A stretch of 64,000 bases of DNA from positions 2,170,001 through 2,234,000 of the forward strand of contig CAJNDT010005913.1 of the NCBI GenBank assembly GCA_905221615.1. The letters are read 5' to 3'. Below the pieces are notes generated by a model. It had not been told where the DNA came from. It did no database searches and was given only the letters and a program-made list of their open reading frames with translations. A program made the translations under genes and the position numbers. Shown piece after piece: positions 1 to 9,315 of this stretch; within the stretch, counting starts at the first letter, position 1, and each line of letters starts with the position of its first letter. The stretch is from Symbiodinium sp. CCMP2592. Taxonomy: Eukaryota; Sar; Dinophyceae; Suessiales; Symbiodiniaceae.

Positions 1-1993
1 CTTCGCCGTAGCGGAAGAGTCGGAACGAGTTTCCGATCACGAAGACGTCGGGGACGAAGTGGAAGAACGCCGCGAAACCGACACCCAGTGAAGCGCCGAG
101 TTGCTCGCCGCCGATGACCTGGAACGCGCCGGAAGCGGCGAGTACCAGACCGACGATCGCCATCAGGATGGACACGACGATGTTCTGCGTGATGATGACG
201 CGGGTTCTGCGAGCAAGTTCCATGAGGAACGGGACGCGGTTGAGCTCGTCGGTCATCAGCGCGACGCCTGCGGAGTTGGCGGCGATGTCTGATCCCGACA
301 GACCCATCGCGACGCCGACGTCGGCTTCAGCGAGTGCGGGGCCGTCGTTGATGCCGTCACCGATCATCATGACGCGGTAGCCGTCTTCGCGCATCTGGCG
401 GATCTGCTGGTGCTTCTCTTCTGGGAGGCACTCGGCTTCGACGCTGTCCACGCCTGCGATTTGTCCGACGCGCTTACCCACGCTCAGACGATCGCCGGTG
501 AAGATCGCGACGAAGCGGATTCCCAGTTCGCGGAGACGATCGACGACTGCCTTTGCGTTTGGACGTGGGGTGTCTGCGAGTCCGACCGCGCCCATGTAGA
601 CGCCGTCTTTGATGACGTGGACACCCGACATGCCTTCGGTGCGGTGCTCGATGTCAGCGATCGCATCGGCGGCGCTCGGCATGAGCTCTCTGATCCACGA
701 TCCACGGCCAGCGGTAATCTCACCGATGGAGGTCTTTGCTTTGACACCAGCGCCGTGGGTTTCTTCGTATGAGCCGTTGGAATCGACCTCGATGCGTGCT
801 TGTTTGGCGGTGCGGAGGATGGAGAGTCCGAGCGGGTGGTTAGAGTGAGCTTCAGCGAACGCCGCGGCTTTAAGCAGGTCCGCGCCTTCGACTCCTGGAG
901 CTGGGGCGAGGCGCGAAACACCGAATGATCCAGTAGTGAGCGTTCCGGTCTTGTCCATCACGACAGCATCGACATTCGCGGACGCTTCGAGGTAGGTCGT
1001 CCGCTTGATCATCACACCCAATCGAGCGGCGGACGCGAACGCGGCGACCATCGCCGATGGTGACGAGAGCAGCAGTGCGGTTGGACAGGTGACGACAAGC
1101 ACAGTCACAGCACGCAGCGCCGCGCCTTCACGCACGGCTGGGATGTCGGACTGGGAGAAGAGGAAGAACACAACCGCCGCGACAGAGATCGCGACTGGGA
1201 CATAGAAACGTGCGACCTGCTCGATGAGCAGCTGACGCTCGGTCTTGGTCGATTCCGCTTCGCGGATGAGCGTCGAGACCTTCCCGATGGTGGTCTCGGC
1301 GCCGACCTGGGTGACCTCGATCTCGATCGCGCCCGTCAGGTTGCTGGTACCGGCGTAGACCGCGGAGCCGTTCTGGACTTCGACGGGCATGGATTCACCG
1401 GTCAGTGATGCTTGGTTGATTGTCGATTCGCCGCCGATGACTTTGCCGTCGACCGGAAGGTTCTCGCCGGGACGGATGCGGACGCGTTGTCCGACCTGGA
1501 CTTGTCCGACAGGGACCATCGTTTCGTTGCCGTTGCTATCAACGACACGAGCGTCGTCTGGGGTCAGCGAGATGAGCTGCTCGATGGCGCGTTTCGCGCC
1601 GTCTGCGGTGCGCGACACGATCTGGTCGGCGACAAGAAGAATGAACGCGAGGAACGCGGCGGTGCCGTATTTCCCGACGGCCATTGCGGCGAGGATCGCG
1701 AGGGCCGCGAGCGAGCTCGAGGAGACCTGGTTGTTGAGCACTTCGCGGAAGGACGCGTAGAAGAGTTTCCATCCGAGCAACAGAGCCGCGATGACGGCGG
1801 GGATGGTCGCGACGAGTTCGTTGGTTGATCCGCTCGCGTTGGCGATCCAGGAGACCATCGCGAGGACGCCTCCAGCGAGGTAGAGAAAGATCCAGCGATC
1901 ACCCTGGAGGTCGTGGTGCGAGCAGCACTGGACCGGGGAATCATGATCGTGGTTGTGGTCGTGTGAATGCGTGTGGGTGTGTGTGTCACTCAT
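1..1993 (-). CDS. Heavy-metal P1B-type ATPase, C-terminus at or beyond window edge
   Basis: An ATP-driven inner-membrane metal-ion pump. Seen in the translation from the ATG at 1991-1993: a His-rich cytosolic N-terminus (about ten His in the first 17 residues, then CC and HH) instead of an HMA domain, membrane segments, the actuator TGES (near residue 197), the phosphorylation site DKTGT (near 347), an NHPL version of the HP motif in the nucleotide-binding domain, and the hinge GDGIND (near 541). The membrane metal-site motif reads TCPTAL (near 298) where Zn/Cd/Cu pumps normally have CPC, so the substrate cannot be assigned. The His-rich tail would fit Zn, Co or Ni. The reading frame is still open at base 1, but most of the family length (about 664 codons) is present. 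The start is the first ATG ahead of the His cluster. It is transcribed divergently from gpsA. Confidence 0.93.
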   Translation of the reverse strand, partial: MSDTHTHTHSHDHNHDHDSPVQCCSHHDLQGDRWIFLYLAGGVLAMVSWIANASGSTNELVATIPAVIAALLLGWKLFYASFREVLNNQVSSSSLAALAILAAMAVGKYGTAAFLAFILLVADQIVSRTADGAKRAIEQLISLTPDDARVVDSNGNETMVPVGQVQVGQRVRIRPGENLPVDGKVIGGESTINQASLTGESMPVEVQNGSAVYAGTSNLTGAIEIEVTQVGAETTIGKVSTLIREAESTKTERQLLIEQVARFYVPVAISVAAVVFFLFSQSDIPAVREGAALRAVTVLVVTCPTALLLSSPSAMVAAFASAARLGVMIKRTTYLEASANVDAVVMDKTGTLTTGSFGVSRLAPAPGVEGADLLKAAAFAEAHSNHPLGLSILRTAKQARIEVDSNGSYEETHGAGVKAKTSIGEITAGRGSWIRELMPSAADAIADIEHRTEGMSGVHVIKDGVYMGAVGLADTPRPNAKAVVDRLRELGIRFVAIFTGDRLSVGKRVGQIAGVDSVEAECLPEEKHQQIRQMREDGYRVMMIGDGINDGPALAEADVGVAMGLSGSDIAANSAGVALMTDELNRVPFLMELARRTRVIITQNIVVSILMAIVGLVLAASGAFQVIGGEQLGASLGVGFAAFFHFVPDVFVIGNSFRLFRYGE

Positions 1994-2191
1994 GTGAAAT
2001 AGGTATCCGGTTTTGGGTCAACACCTGCATGCGAGTCTGTGGGGAGATGGGAGATTGAATCCAATAGCCCAAATCGTGGTCCATACTGTAGGATTCAAGT
2101 GCTCCGGGGTCATCGAGCCCATTCCCTTACGCATATCGTACAGGGACGGTTCGCATGACCACCACTCGCGATCCTATAAAGAAGGACTCCG

Positions 2192-3265
2192 ATGACTCAG
2201 GACAACCCCAATCAATCCCAGAATGTTCCCAATGTCTGCATCCTCGGGATCGGTCAGATGGGATTGGTGTGTGCTGGTGCCCTGACAAGCCCCGATCCGC
2301 AGGGGGCCGGGAGCGAGCCGCGGGCCAATGTCACGATGTGGGGGCACGACGAAACCGAATCCGGGAATCTCTCTCAGACGCGCAAATCTGACCGGCTCCC
2401 AGGATTCACGCTCGCTCAGGACGTCCGGATCGCGATGAAGGACGAGGAAGCACTCCGGGACGCGGACATCATCGTCTGCGCGATCCCGGTCCAGTTCATC
2501 CGCGGCGCGTGGGAACGACTCAAAGACCACGTCCCCTCGCACGCTGGGGTGATCTCCGTCGCGAAGGGAATCGAGAACGACACGATGATGCGTCCGACAC
2601 AGATCATCGCGGACGTGCTGCAGGATGATCCCGACGGCAAACCTCGCGCACTGGGATGCATGTCGGGACCAGCGATCGCGACGGAACTGGCGATGTGTCT
2701 CCCTGCAACCATGGCGGCGGCGTCGGACTATCCGGGATTCTCCGAGACGATCCAGAAACTCTTCTCGACGAGCTGGCTCCGGATCTACACCAATCCCGAT
2801 CTCATCGGTGTCGAGCTCGCGGGCGCGACCAAGAACGTCATCGCAATCGCGGCGGGGATCATCGACGGACTGGGGGCGGGATACAACGCGAAGAGCGCGC
2901 TGCTCGCTCGCGGTCTCGCGGAGATCACACGTCTGGGTGACGCGATGGGCGCACGCTCCAAAACCTTCTACGGCATCGCAGGAGCGGGAGACCTCGCGAC
3001 AACTTGCTTCTCCCCAGAAGGACGCAACCGATCCTGCGGCGAGGCGCTCGGGAAAGGGATCAAGCTCGACCAGTACCTCCGCGAGGCGCTGTGCGTCGTC
3101 GAGGGGATCGCGACGACCAGCTCGGTCATGGAGATGGCGGAGAAATACAAGGTCGAGATGCCCATCACCGCGGCGGTGCATGCAGTGCTGTTCGAGCATC
3201 TGGATCCGGTCGATGCGATCACGATGCTGATGAGCCGAGAGCTGCGTGATGAGCAGGTCGGATGA
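2192..3265 (+). CDS. gpsA: Glycerol-3-phosphate dehydrogenase (NAD(P)+)
   Basis: Reduces dihydroxyacetone phosphate to sn-glycerol 3-phosphate, the backbone for phospholipid synthesis, in the cytoplasm. The 357-residue protein has an N-terminal Rossmann glycine motif (GIGQMG, about residues 16-21), the segment SVAKGIE, the GPAIATE motif, the catalytic-lysine region GATKNV and the C-terminal helical signature GAGDLATTC followed by GRNR. Length is normal for the family. The ATG at 2192 follows an AAGGA ribosome-binding sequence at a suitable distance. The stop overlaps the first codons of the next gene, so the two are probably translationally coupled. The first glycine motif has Gln-Met in place of the commoner Ala-Trp/Ser-Trp, which does not affect the call. 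Confidence 0.95.
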   Translation: MTQDNPNQSQNVPNVCILGIGQMGLVCAGALTSPDPQGAGSEPRANVTMWGHDETESGNLSQTRKSDRLPGFTLAQDVRIAMKDEEALRDADIIVCAIPVQFIRGAWERLKDHVPSHAGVISVAKGIENDTMMRPTQIIADVLQDDPDGKPRALGCMSGPAIATELAMCLPATMAAASDYPGFSETIQKLFSTSWLRIYTNPDLIGVELAGATKNVIAIAAGIIDGLGAGYNAKSALLARGLAEITRLGDAMGARSKTFYGIAGAGDLATTCFSPEGRNRSCGEALGKGIKLDQYLREALCVVEGIATTSSVMEMAEKYKVEMPITAAVHAVLFEHLDPVDAITMLMSRELRDEQVG

Positions 3266-4502
3266 TTCGATGAGCGAACATACGCAACAGTCTGAACGCC
3301 ACGGCGCGATCGAGATCATCAAAGCACTGCGTGACGCTGGATTCATCGCGTACCTCGCTGGTGGATGCGTGCGTGATCAGCTGCTCGGAGAGACCCCCAA
3401 GGACTACGACATCGCGACCAGCGCGCATCCGGATGACATCCAGCGGTTGTTCAAGAAAACCGCTTCGGTCGGCGCGTCGTTTGGGGTGATGCTTGTGCGT
3501 GACTTTGGTCCGACGATCGAGGTCGCGACCTTCCGATCCGATGGGCCGTATTCCGATGCGCGTCGTCCGGATCATGTCGAGTTCTCGTCTCCGGAGATGG
3601 ACGCGCAGCGGCGCGACTTTACGATCAATGCGTTGTTCCTTGATCCCAAAGATGACGGCGACGAGATCATCGACTTTGTGAACGGCAAAGCGGATATCGA
3701 GAACAGAATCCTCCGCGCTGTGGGTGATCCGCATCAACGACTGAAAGAGGATCATCTCCGCGCCCTGCGAGCGGTGCGCTTCGCGGCTCGCTATGACCTC
3801 GAAATCGATCCGATCACGAGCGAAGCGATCAAGCAGCACGCGAGCGAACTCAGCGGCGTGAGTGTCGAGCGGATCGGGGAAGAGGTTCGACGGATGATGG
3901 GGCATCCCTCGCGCGCACGAGCCGCGGGATTGCTGCAGCAGCTCACGCTCGATCATGCGATCTTCGGGAGCGCGTCCAAGTCAGACCAGCTCCCGATCCT
4001 GATGGAGCTCGATCCCGATGCCGACTCGACCACCGCGCTCGTGGCGTGGGCGATCGATCGACTCAACGACACCTCGGCGCACGATTGGCGGAAGCGCCTC
4101 GACCTGAGCAACGACGAGACGCAGCAGCTCAGCGCGACGATCGAGATCGCGGATATCCTGCTCAACCGATGGGCCGAACTCTCGACAGCAGCAAAGAAAC
4201 GCTTGTCGTGCCGGGACCATTGCTGCGGCGCGATCATGCTGGCGCGAGCGATCAATGCGAAAGCGACGGGCGCGATTTGCAATGACATACAGATGATGGA
4301 GCAGGACGGCATCGGACTCAATCCCGAGCCGCTGATCAACGGGCAGGACCTGATCGAGCTGGGAGAGCAGCCCGGCGCCCGCTTTAAGGAGGTCCTCGAT
4401 CAGGTCTACGATGCTCAGCTCGAGGGGCGGGTCGCTGAATTTGTTTCGGCACGCAACCTTGCGTCGGAACTGTTTGTAAAGTATAATAAATCTGACCAGT
4501 AA
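3249..4502 (+). CDS. cca: CCA tRNA nucleotidyltransferase / poly(A) polymerase family protein
   Basis: Class II nucleotidyltransferase, expected to add or repair the 3' CCA of tRNAs. Visible motifs: LAGGCVRD with the downstream DYDIAT (the metal-binding DxD) in the first 60 residues, the RRDFTINAL signature, DPHQRLKEDHLRALRAVRFAAR typical of the tRNA-binding neck, and a helical C-terminal half. At about 417 residues the length fits bacterial CCA-adding or A-adding enzymes. Sequence alone does not separate these from poly(A) polymerase; I infer CCA addition because it is the essential activity and no rival gene is present here. The start is uncertain: ATG at 3249 (overlapping gpsA) or ATG at 3270, four bases after the gpsA stop. 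Neither has a strong ribosome-binding site, and coupling to gpsA is likely. Confidence 0.88.
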   Translation: MSRSDDSMSEHTQQSERHGAIEIIKALRDAGFIAYLAGGCVRDQLLGETPKDYDIATSAHPDDIQRLFKKTASVGASFGVMLVRDFGPTIEVATFRSDGPYSDARRPDHVEFSSPEMDAQRRDFTINALFLDPKDDGDEIIDFVNGKADIENRILRAVGDPHQRLKEDHLRALRAVRFAARYDLEIDPITSEAIKQHASELSGVSVERIGEEVRRMMGHPSRARAAGLLQQLTLDHAIFGSASKSDQLPILMELDPDADSTTALVAWAIDRLNDTSAHDWRKRLDLSNDETQQLSATIEIADILLNRWAELSTAAKKRLSCRDHCCGAIMLARAINAKATGAICNDIQMMEQDGIGLNPEPLINGQDLIELGEQPGARFKEVLDQVYDAQLEGRVAEFVSARNLASELFVKYNKSDQ

Positions 4503-4551
4503 TCGCCCCGATGAGCCAAAAATCGGGATTCTAGAAACACGGAGCATTCAA

Positions 4552-6300
4552 ATGACCACCTCGCCTGCAACAGATTTCGTCCCCGCCGTCTTCAACGGCA
4601 CCGATTGGTCGGTCGTTGAGCCGCTCCTCAACGCGCTCGTCGATCGCGAGGTCGACTCCGCCGAGGAGTACGAGAAGTGGCTGCTCGATCGCTCGGAGCT
4701 TGAAGCCGCGATCGGAGAGTCCGCCGCGAACACCTACATCAACATGACCTGCGACACCGCGGACGAGTCCAAGCAAGCCGCGTGGACCTCGTACCTTGAA
4801 AACGTCGCGCCCAAGTTCAAACCCGTCGCGTTTGTCCTCGACAAGAAGCTCAAGGAACTCGCGGAGCAGTTCAGCAAGACCGACGGCTACCACGAGGTGC
4901 TCTACCGCGACACCGCCGCGGATGTGGACCTCTTCCGCGATGAGAACGTCCCGCTCGAAACCGAGCTCGCGAAGCTCGATCAGGAGTACGACAAGATCTG
5001 CGGCAAGATGACCGTCGAGTTTGAAGGCGAAGAGAAAACACTCCCGATGATGGGCAAGTACTCCGAGTCCGCGGACCGCTCCGTGCGTGAAGCCGCATGG
5101 AGAGCGGTCGCGTCGCGTCGTCTGGAGGATCAGGAAGCGATCAGCGCGATCTATGACGAGATGGTCGCCAAGCGTGACCAAGCCGCGAAGAACGCGGGAT
5201 TCGCGAACTTTGTTGAGTACATCTACAAAGCGAAGCACCGCTTCGATTACGACACCTCGCACGCGTACGCGTTCCATGATGCGATCGAGCAGCACGCGAT
5301 GCCGTTCGTTGCGAAGCTCGACGCGACACGCAAGAAAGAACTCGGACTCGATGCGCTGCGTCCATGGGACCTGAATGTCGATCCAAAGAGCCGCGGAGAG
5401 CTCAAGCCGTTTACCAATGGCGCGGATCTGGTCGCGAAGACCAAAGCGAGCTTCGACAAGCTGAGCCCTGAACTCGGCGAGATGTTCGCGACGATGGGCG
5501 ACGGCTCCAACACCAATGGCACGGACAACGGCAACGCGTCGCTCGACCTCGATTCACGCAAGGGCAAAGCTCCCGGCGGATATCAGTACATGCGTGACCG
5601 CTCGCGCAAGCCGTTCATCTTTATGAACGCGGCGGGTCAGCACCGCGATGTCGAGACGATGGTCCACGAAGCGGGGCACGCGTTCCACTCGATGTACTCG
5701 GATCAGGAGCCGTTGGTCTGGTACCGCAGCGCTCCGATCGAGTTCTGTGAGGTCGCGTCGATGAGCATGGAACTGCTGACGATGCCTTACTGGGACAACT
5801 TCTACCCAAGCGAAGAAGACGCGAACCGCGCTCGTCGCAAGCAGCTCGAGGGATCGATCTCGCTGCTGCCTTGGATCGCGACGATCGACGCGTTCCAGCA
5901 CTGGGTCTACCTCAATCCGACCCACTCTCGCGACGAACGCGCTCAGGCATGGCTCGATATCGAATCGCGCTTCGGGCACATGGGGCACCGCTGCGATTTC
6001 ACTGGACTCGAAGAGGAACGCAAGTTCGTCTGGCAGCGCCAGGGGCATCTCTTTGGTGTGCCGTTCTACTACATCGAGTACGGCATCGCACAGCTCGGCG
6101 CGCTCGGGATCTGGCTCACCAGTCTCGAAGAATCCGAAGAAGCAGCACTCGCGGCATACAAGAAAGCAATGACCCTCGGCGGCACGCGTCCGCTCCCGGA
6201 GCTGTTTAATGCCGCGGGACTGCCGTTCGACTTTGGTCCTGAGACTGTGGGTCGATTGGTGGATCGTGTGCAGTTGGAGCTTGATAAGCTTCCAGAATGA
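4552..6300 (+). CDS. pepF: M3 family oligoendopeptidase (PepF-type)
   Basis: A zinc metallopeptidase that degrades oligopeptides in the cytoplasm. The 582-residue protein has no signal peptide. Residues 370-385 carry MVHEAGHAFHSMYS, which contains the HExxH zinc site, and the third ligand region IEFCEVASMSMELL lies about 25-30 residues later, as in thimet/PepF enzymes. The N-terminal half is the usual helical lid. It starts at ATG 4552 with GGAG about eight bases upstream. It lies 49 bases after the cca gene on the same strand, so it could share that transcript. A rho-independent terminator follows at 6324-6352. The gene symbol is family-level; closely related M3B members are also called oligoendopeptidase F. 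Confidence 0.92.
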   Translation: MTTSPATDFVPAVFNGTDWSVVEPLLNALVDREVDSAEEYEKWLLDRSELEAAIGESAANTYINMTCDTADESKQAAWTSYLENVAPKFKPVAFVLDKKLKELAEQFSKTDGYHEVLYRDTAADVDLFRDENVPLETELAKLDQEYDKICGKMTVEFEGEEKTLPMMGKYSESADRSVREAAWRAVASRRLEDQEAISAIYDEMVAKRDQAAKNAGFANFVEYIYKAKHRFDYDTSHAYAFHDAIEQHAMPFVAKLDATRKKELGLDALRPWDLNVDPKSRGELKPFTNGADLVAKTKASFDKLSPELGEMFATMGDGSNTNGTDNGNASLDLDSRKGKAPGGYQYMRDRSRKPFIFMNAAGQHRDVETMVHEAGHAFHSMYSDQEPLVWYRSAPIEFCEVASMSMELLTMPYWDNFYPSEEDANRARRKQLEGSISLLPWIATIDAFQHWVYLNPTHSRDERAQAWLDIESRFGHMGHRCDFTGLEEERKFVWQRQGHLFGVPFYYIEYGIAQLGALGIWLTSLEESEEAALAAYKKAMTLGGTRPLPELFNAAGLPFDFGPETVGRLVDRVQLELDKLPE

Positions 6301-6323
6301 CTCACATACACAATGCAGTATCC

Positions 6324-6352
6324 AAACCGAGAGTGCATACTCTCGGTTTTTT
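6324..6352 (+). terminator. Rho-independent terminator after pepF
   Basis: A perfect 10-bp stem (6324-6333 with 6340-6349) and a 6-base loop are followed by a T run. It begins 24 bases after the peptidase stop and closes that transcription unit. Confidence 0.85.
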
Positions 6353-6406
6353 CATTACGGACAAACAAAACCATTGAGAATTCAACAGATCCAAATCAAA
6401 TTTCGA

Positions 6407-6435
6407 TTGGCAGATAACCCATATGACTGCATACT
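6407..6435 (+). promoter_or_regulatory. Candidate sigma70-like promoter for the 6461 gene
   Basis: TTGGCA at 6407-6412 (five of six to the -35 consensus), a 17-base spacer, then CATACT at 6430-6435 (four of six to -10). It sits just upstream of the ATG at 6461 and after the pepF terminator. It was found by eye only. Confidence 0.35.
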
Positions 6436-6460
6436 CGGCGTACAGGAAAAGGGACTTTGA

Positions 6461-7276
6461 ATGCAAAAATATGCTTTATTGTTCGTATCGGCCTTAAGCT
6501 CGGTGGCTCTTGGTTCTCTCACCGACTTCTTGGTCATGTCTGATGAAGGGGAGCTGCTATCGATCAACGGATCTACGCTCGAAGCGACGATGTTAGCTGA
6601 TCTTGATATCGTTGGTACGCGACAACAAAAGATAGAGCTTGAGTTTGTCTCTGATAACCAGATCTTTGTCGCGCACGATCATGCTTTGAGTGTGTATGAC
6701 CAAAGTGTTCACCAGCTTGATCCTGTCTTCACGCGACAAGATCTTCAAGATCTGGATGGTTTGTTTATACCATATTCTTCAGGACTGGTTCGAACATCCG
6801 ATGGTCAAGTTCGAGCAACCACAGTGACAGTAATCCCTGGAGAAGGCGCAATCCCAGTTGGAATCGCAGTTGAGCCCCAAACAGAGAGTTGGCAACTCGC
6901 TGATCCTTACATGCATCTTACATATGCACTTGATGCTCATGAGTTGGACAATGGCAGATTCATCGCTATGGATTCTGAGCATCGCATACATGTACTGAGT
7001 GAAGACGGATCGGATACGGAGAGTGTCATCGCCTTTGATTTTGCTCTTCAATACTTTGCTGTTTCACTCTTTGAATCGGATGGCGATATCTACACGATTG
7101 ATCCATTCGGTGAGATCTATAACATCGATCTCGAAACTGGCCTATATGAACGCTATGGACAGATCCAAGGAGTTGAAGGTCTATACCTGCATGCTGCTAC
7201 TGCTGTCCCGGCACCTGCAGGTTTCTGCAGTTTTGCACTTGCATCGTTGATCTATTCATCACATCGTCGCCGCTAA
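6461..7276 (+). CDS. Exported protein with PEP-CTERM-like C-terminal sorting signal
   Basis: A 271-residue secreted protein of unknown function. It has an N-terminal signal peptide (hydrophobic to about residue 19, LGS-type end). The body reads like a beta-propeller or repeat sensor-type fold (for example LVMSDEGELLSING, VLSEDGSDT). The C-terminus is Val-Pro-Ala-Pro-Ala, a hydrophobic stretch and a final basic HRRR, the layout of PEP-CTERM/exosortase sorting tails, so it is probably surface-processed. No exosortase gene is visible here. Codon choice is visibly less GC-rich than that of pepF. It ends four bases into the tail of the convergent PhoX-like gene. No enzymatic motif was recognised. 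Confidence 0.75.
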   Translation: MQKYALLFVSALSSVALGSLTDFLVMSDEGELLSINGSTLEATMLADLDIVGTRQQKIELEFVSDNQIFVAHDHALSVYDQSVHQLDPVFTRQDLQDLDGLFIPYSSGLVRTSDGQVRATTVTVIPGEGAIPVGIAVEPQTESWQLADPYMHLTYALDAHELDNGRFIAMDSEHRIHVLSEDGSDTESVIAFDFALQYFAVSLFESDGDIYTIDPFGEIYNIDLETGLYERYGQIQGVEGLYLHAATAVPAPAGFCSFALASLIYSSHRRR

Positions 7277-8685
7277 GACCACGGCCCGGTGATCGCGAGG
7301 GTCCAGCCGCGTTGTTGGTGGTTGACGAACATCGTTGAGCCGTCGGGGCTGAAGCAAACTCCCGCAAACTCGGATCCGTCGAGGGTGTTCTTTGCAAACT
7401 GGTAGAGCGATCCATCGGGGCGCACGCCGACGAGGTATTGGGGCGCTTCGCCGTCTTCGCAGACGAACATGTCTCCCCAAGGCGAGAAGGTGATGTTGTC
7501 CGCGTTCTGGAGCACGCTCGGATCGTTGGGTTCGATGAAGAGCTCGAGCGCGTCGATGCCTTTGCTCTTGCCGTTCGGGATGAGTCTCCAGATCTGTCCC
7601 GCCGCGGCGCGTCCTCCGGTGGTGCACGCGAAGTATGCGGCGCCGTCGTCTTGACCTCCCCACCACATCCCCTCACCTCTCGCAAAGCGAGCGGCTCCGC
7701 TCGCAAATCCGCGATAACGCAGATCATCCTTCGGCGCATCGGTGTCGTCCATCGTGATCCAGGCGCACGCGAGTGAATCTCCGACCTTCACGAGATCCGT
7801 GTCCCAGTTGCGCGTGTCCAACGATGCGTGATCGAGAATACGGAGTGCTTGGAGCTTGCCGGGACGATGCAGATCACCGACCTTGGATGGTTTGCTCTCT
7901 GGGACGAATCGGTAGAGCAGCGAGTCGTGACGATCCTCTGTCAGGTACACGATCCCTGTCGATGGATCGATGCAGATCGCTTCGTGCATGAAGCGTCCGA
8001 GTCCTTTGAGCGGGATCGGATCCGCGAGCTTTGGGGTGTTGGTGACCGGGACCTCGAAACACCAGCCGTGGTCGTGCTCGAAGCGTGAGCCTTTGGTCGT
8101 CGCGGTTTCCTCGCAGCTGATCCAACTCCCCCAAGGCGTGATCCCACCGGCGCAGTTGCGTTCGGTCGCGCCGAGTGACAACCAATGCGATTCGAGTTTT
8201 TTGGTCTTGAGATTGTAGACGAGTGTGGTGCATCCACCTCGTGATGGTCTGCCGTATCCGCGTTCGTAGAGCATGGACGCGTCGACCTTGTCGAGTCGTT
8301 CGTTCTGGGGACCAAACGGTGAGATGGTTCTGTGCGCATCCTCGATCTCATGATTGCGCACGAGCACGCAGCGATCGAGATCGGTCGAGCCGTCGTCGTT
8401 GATGTATGGATACGCCGCCATCGCATCGTGCTTGCCAGGAACGATCAAGCCGTCGTCCATCTCCGCACCCATCGGGCTAATGATGCGGTAGTGGAATCCC
8501 TTGGGGAGATCGAGGATCCCATCAGGATCACGGAGCATCGGTCCGAATCGATCGAGTGCTTGCGATGGATTGTCTGAGATCATCCGCGCCACGGCTCCAC
8601 GCGCGAGCGTGGATTGGAGTCCCGCGAATCCCGCCGCGACTGCGGAGGAACGCATGAGGAAATGTCGGCGCGTGAGGTGATCCAT
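7273..8685 (-). CDS. PhoX-like alkaline phosphatase (DUF839 family), Tat-exported
   Basis: A periplasmic or extracellular phosphatase of the PhoX/DUF839 beta-propeller family, which in characterised members is a calcium/iron-dependent phosphomonoesterase used for phosphate scavenging. The start at 8685 gives an N-terminus with the twin-arginine signal TRRHFLM followed by a hydrophobic Ala-rich segment. Family signatures include LVRNHE, GGCTTL, ERNCAGGITPWGSWISCEE (its Cys near residue 178, close to the catalytic-site Cys of PhoX), HEAICIDP and YLTEDR. Length is about 470 residues. An in-frame ATG 45 bases further upstream would disrupt the Tat signal layout and is less likely. Some DUF839 members are not proven phosphatases, so the enzymatic role is inferred. 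It lies downstream of, and on the same strand as, the GNAT and FG-GAP genes. Confidence 0.88.
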   Translation of the reverse strand: MDHLTRRHFLMRSSAVAAGFAGLQSTLARGAVARMISDNPSQALDRFGPMLRDPDGILDLPKGFHYRIISPMGAEMDDGLIVPGKHDAMAAYPYINDDGSTDLDRCVLVRNHEIEDAHRTISPFGPQNERLDKVDASMLYERGYGRPSRGGCTTLVYNLKTKKLESHWLSLGATERNCAGGITPWGSWISCEETATTKGSRFEHDHGWCFEVPVTNTPKLADPIPLKGLGRFMHEAICIDPSTGIVYLTEDRHDSLLYRFVPESKPSKVGDLHRPGKLQALRILDHASLDTRNWDTDLVKVGDSLACAWITMDDTDAPKDDLRYRGFASGAARFARGEGMWWGGQDDGAAYFACTTGGRAAAGQIWRLIPNGKSKGIDALELFIEPNDPSVLQNADNITFSPWGDMFVCEDGEAPQYLVGVRPDGSLYQFAKNTLDGSEFAGVCFSPDGSTMFVNHQQRGWTLAITGPWS

Positions 8686-8744
8686 ACAAAACTCTATCCA
8701 ATACGGAGAGTTGGAACCTATAAAATCCATGTCTTTATGAGTTC

Positions 8745-9308
8745 TTATTCGAGTTCGTTCCCGACCCAGAGTCCCATGACGACATCATCGCAGTACTGCC
8801 CGTCGGGTTGTCTGATCGCACGCTTGCGGGACCCCTCGATAGTGAATCCAAGCGAATCGTACAATGATCGTGCAATCGTGTTTTCTGAGAACACACCGAG
8901 TTCTATCTTCTGAACTACTTCGCTCTCTCGAGCAGCAGCGATCGCTCGATCCATGAGGGATCTTCCCAAGCCTACCCCACGCCAGGGTTTGAGGATTCCG
9001 ATTCCCAAAGTTGCGACATGACGAAACTTGTCGTATGGAATACTGTTCCAACTGCAATCCGCGATTAACTGCATGTTGTCATCAAACGCGCCAACTCCCC
9101 AAGCACCTGCATTCTCACGATCCTTCTCGAATCGCTCCTTCAGCGCATCCACATCCTTTACTTCGTGCGCCATCGTTCCCGACCATGGCGATTCATCTGC
9201 AAGCGCCATCATGTACGCGCGGTATGTTTCCGCATGCTCAGGAAGTATGGACCGAATAGTCAGTGCTCGACCATCGCGCAATACTACAGAATCTTCAGTG
9301 AACTTCAT
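8745..9308 (-). CDS. GNAT family N-acetyltransferase
   Basis: A cytoplasmic acetyl-CoA-dependent acetyltransferase of about 187 residues. The acetyl-CoA pyrophosphate-binding signature is visible as PWRGVGLGRSLMDRAI, preceded by the beta-strand VATLGIGI. The C-terminal segment has the typical LGVFSENTIARSLYDSLGF (Asn/Tyr pair of RimJ/L-like and related GNATs). The start at the ATG 9306-9308 places the gene eight bases after the upstream FG-GAP gene on the same strand; a longer reading would overlap that gene. The acetyl acceptor (protein N-terminus, amino acid, antibiotic or polyamine) cannot be deduced. Confidence 0.9.
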   Translation of the reverse strand: MKFTEDSVVLRDGRALTIRSILPEHAETYRAYMMALADESPWSGTMAHEVKDVDALKERFEKDRENAGAWGVGAFDDNMQLIADCSWNSIPYDKFRHVATLGIGILKPWRGVGLGRSLMDRAIAAARESEVVQKIELGVFSENTIARSLYDSLGFTIEGSRKRAIRQPDGQYCDDVVMGLWVGNELE

Positions 9309-9315
9309 GCGATGA

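Noticed and set aside
2174..3346. A 390-codon minus-strand open frame over gpsA
   Set aside because: It is an antisense shadow of GpsA with Asp/Arg-rich composition and no motif.
4507..4529. A hairpin between cca and pepF as a terminator
   Set aside because: The stem is only about six base pairs and has no T run; read-through is likely.
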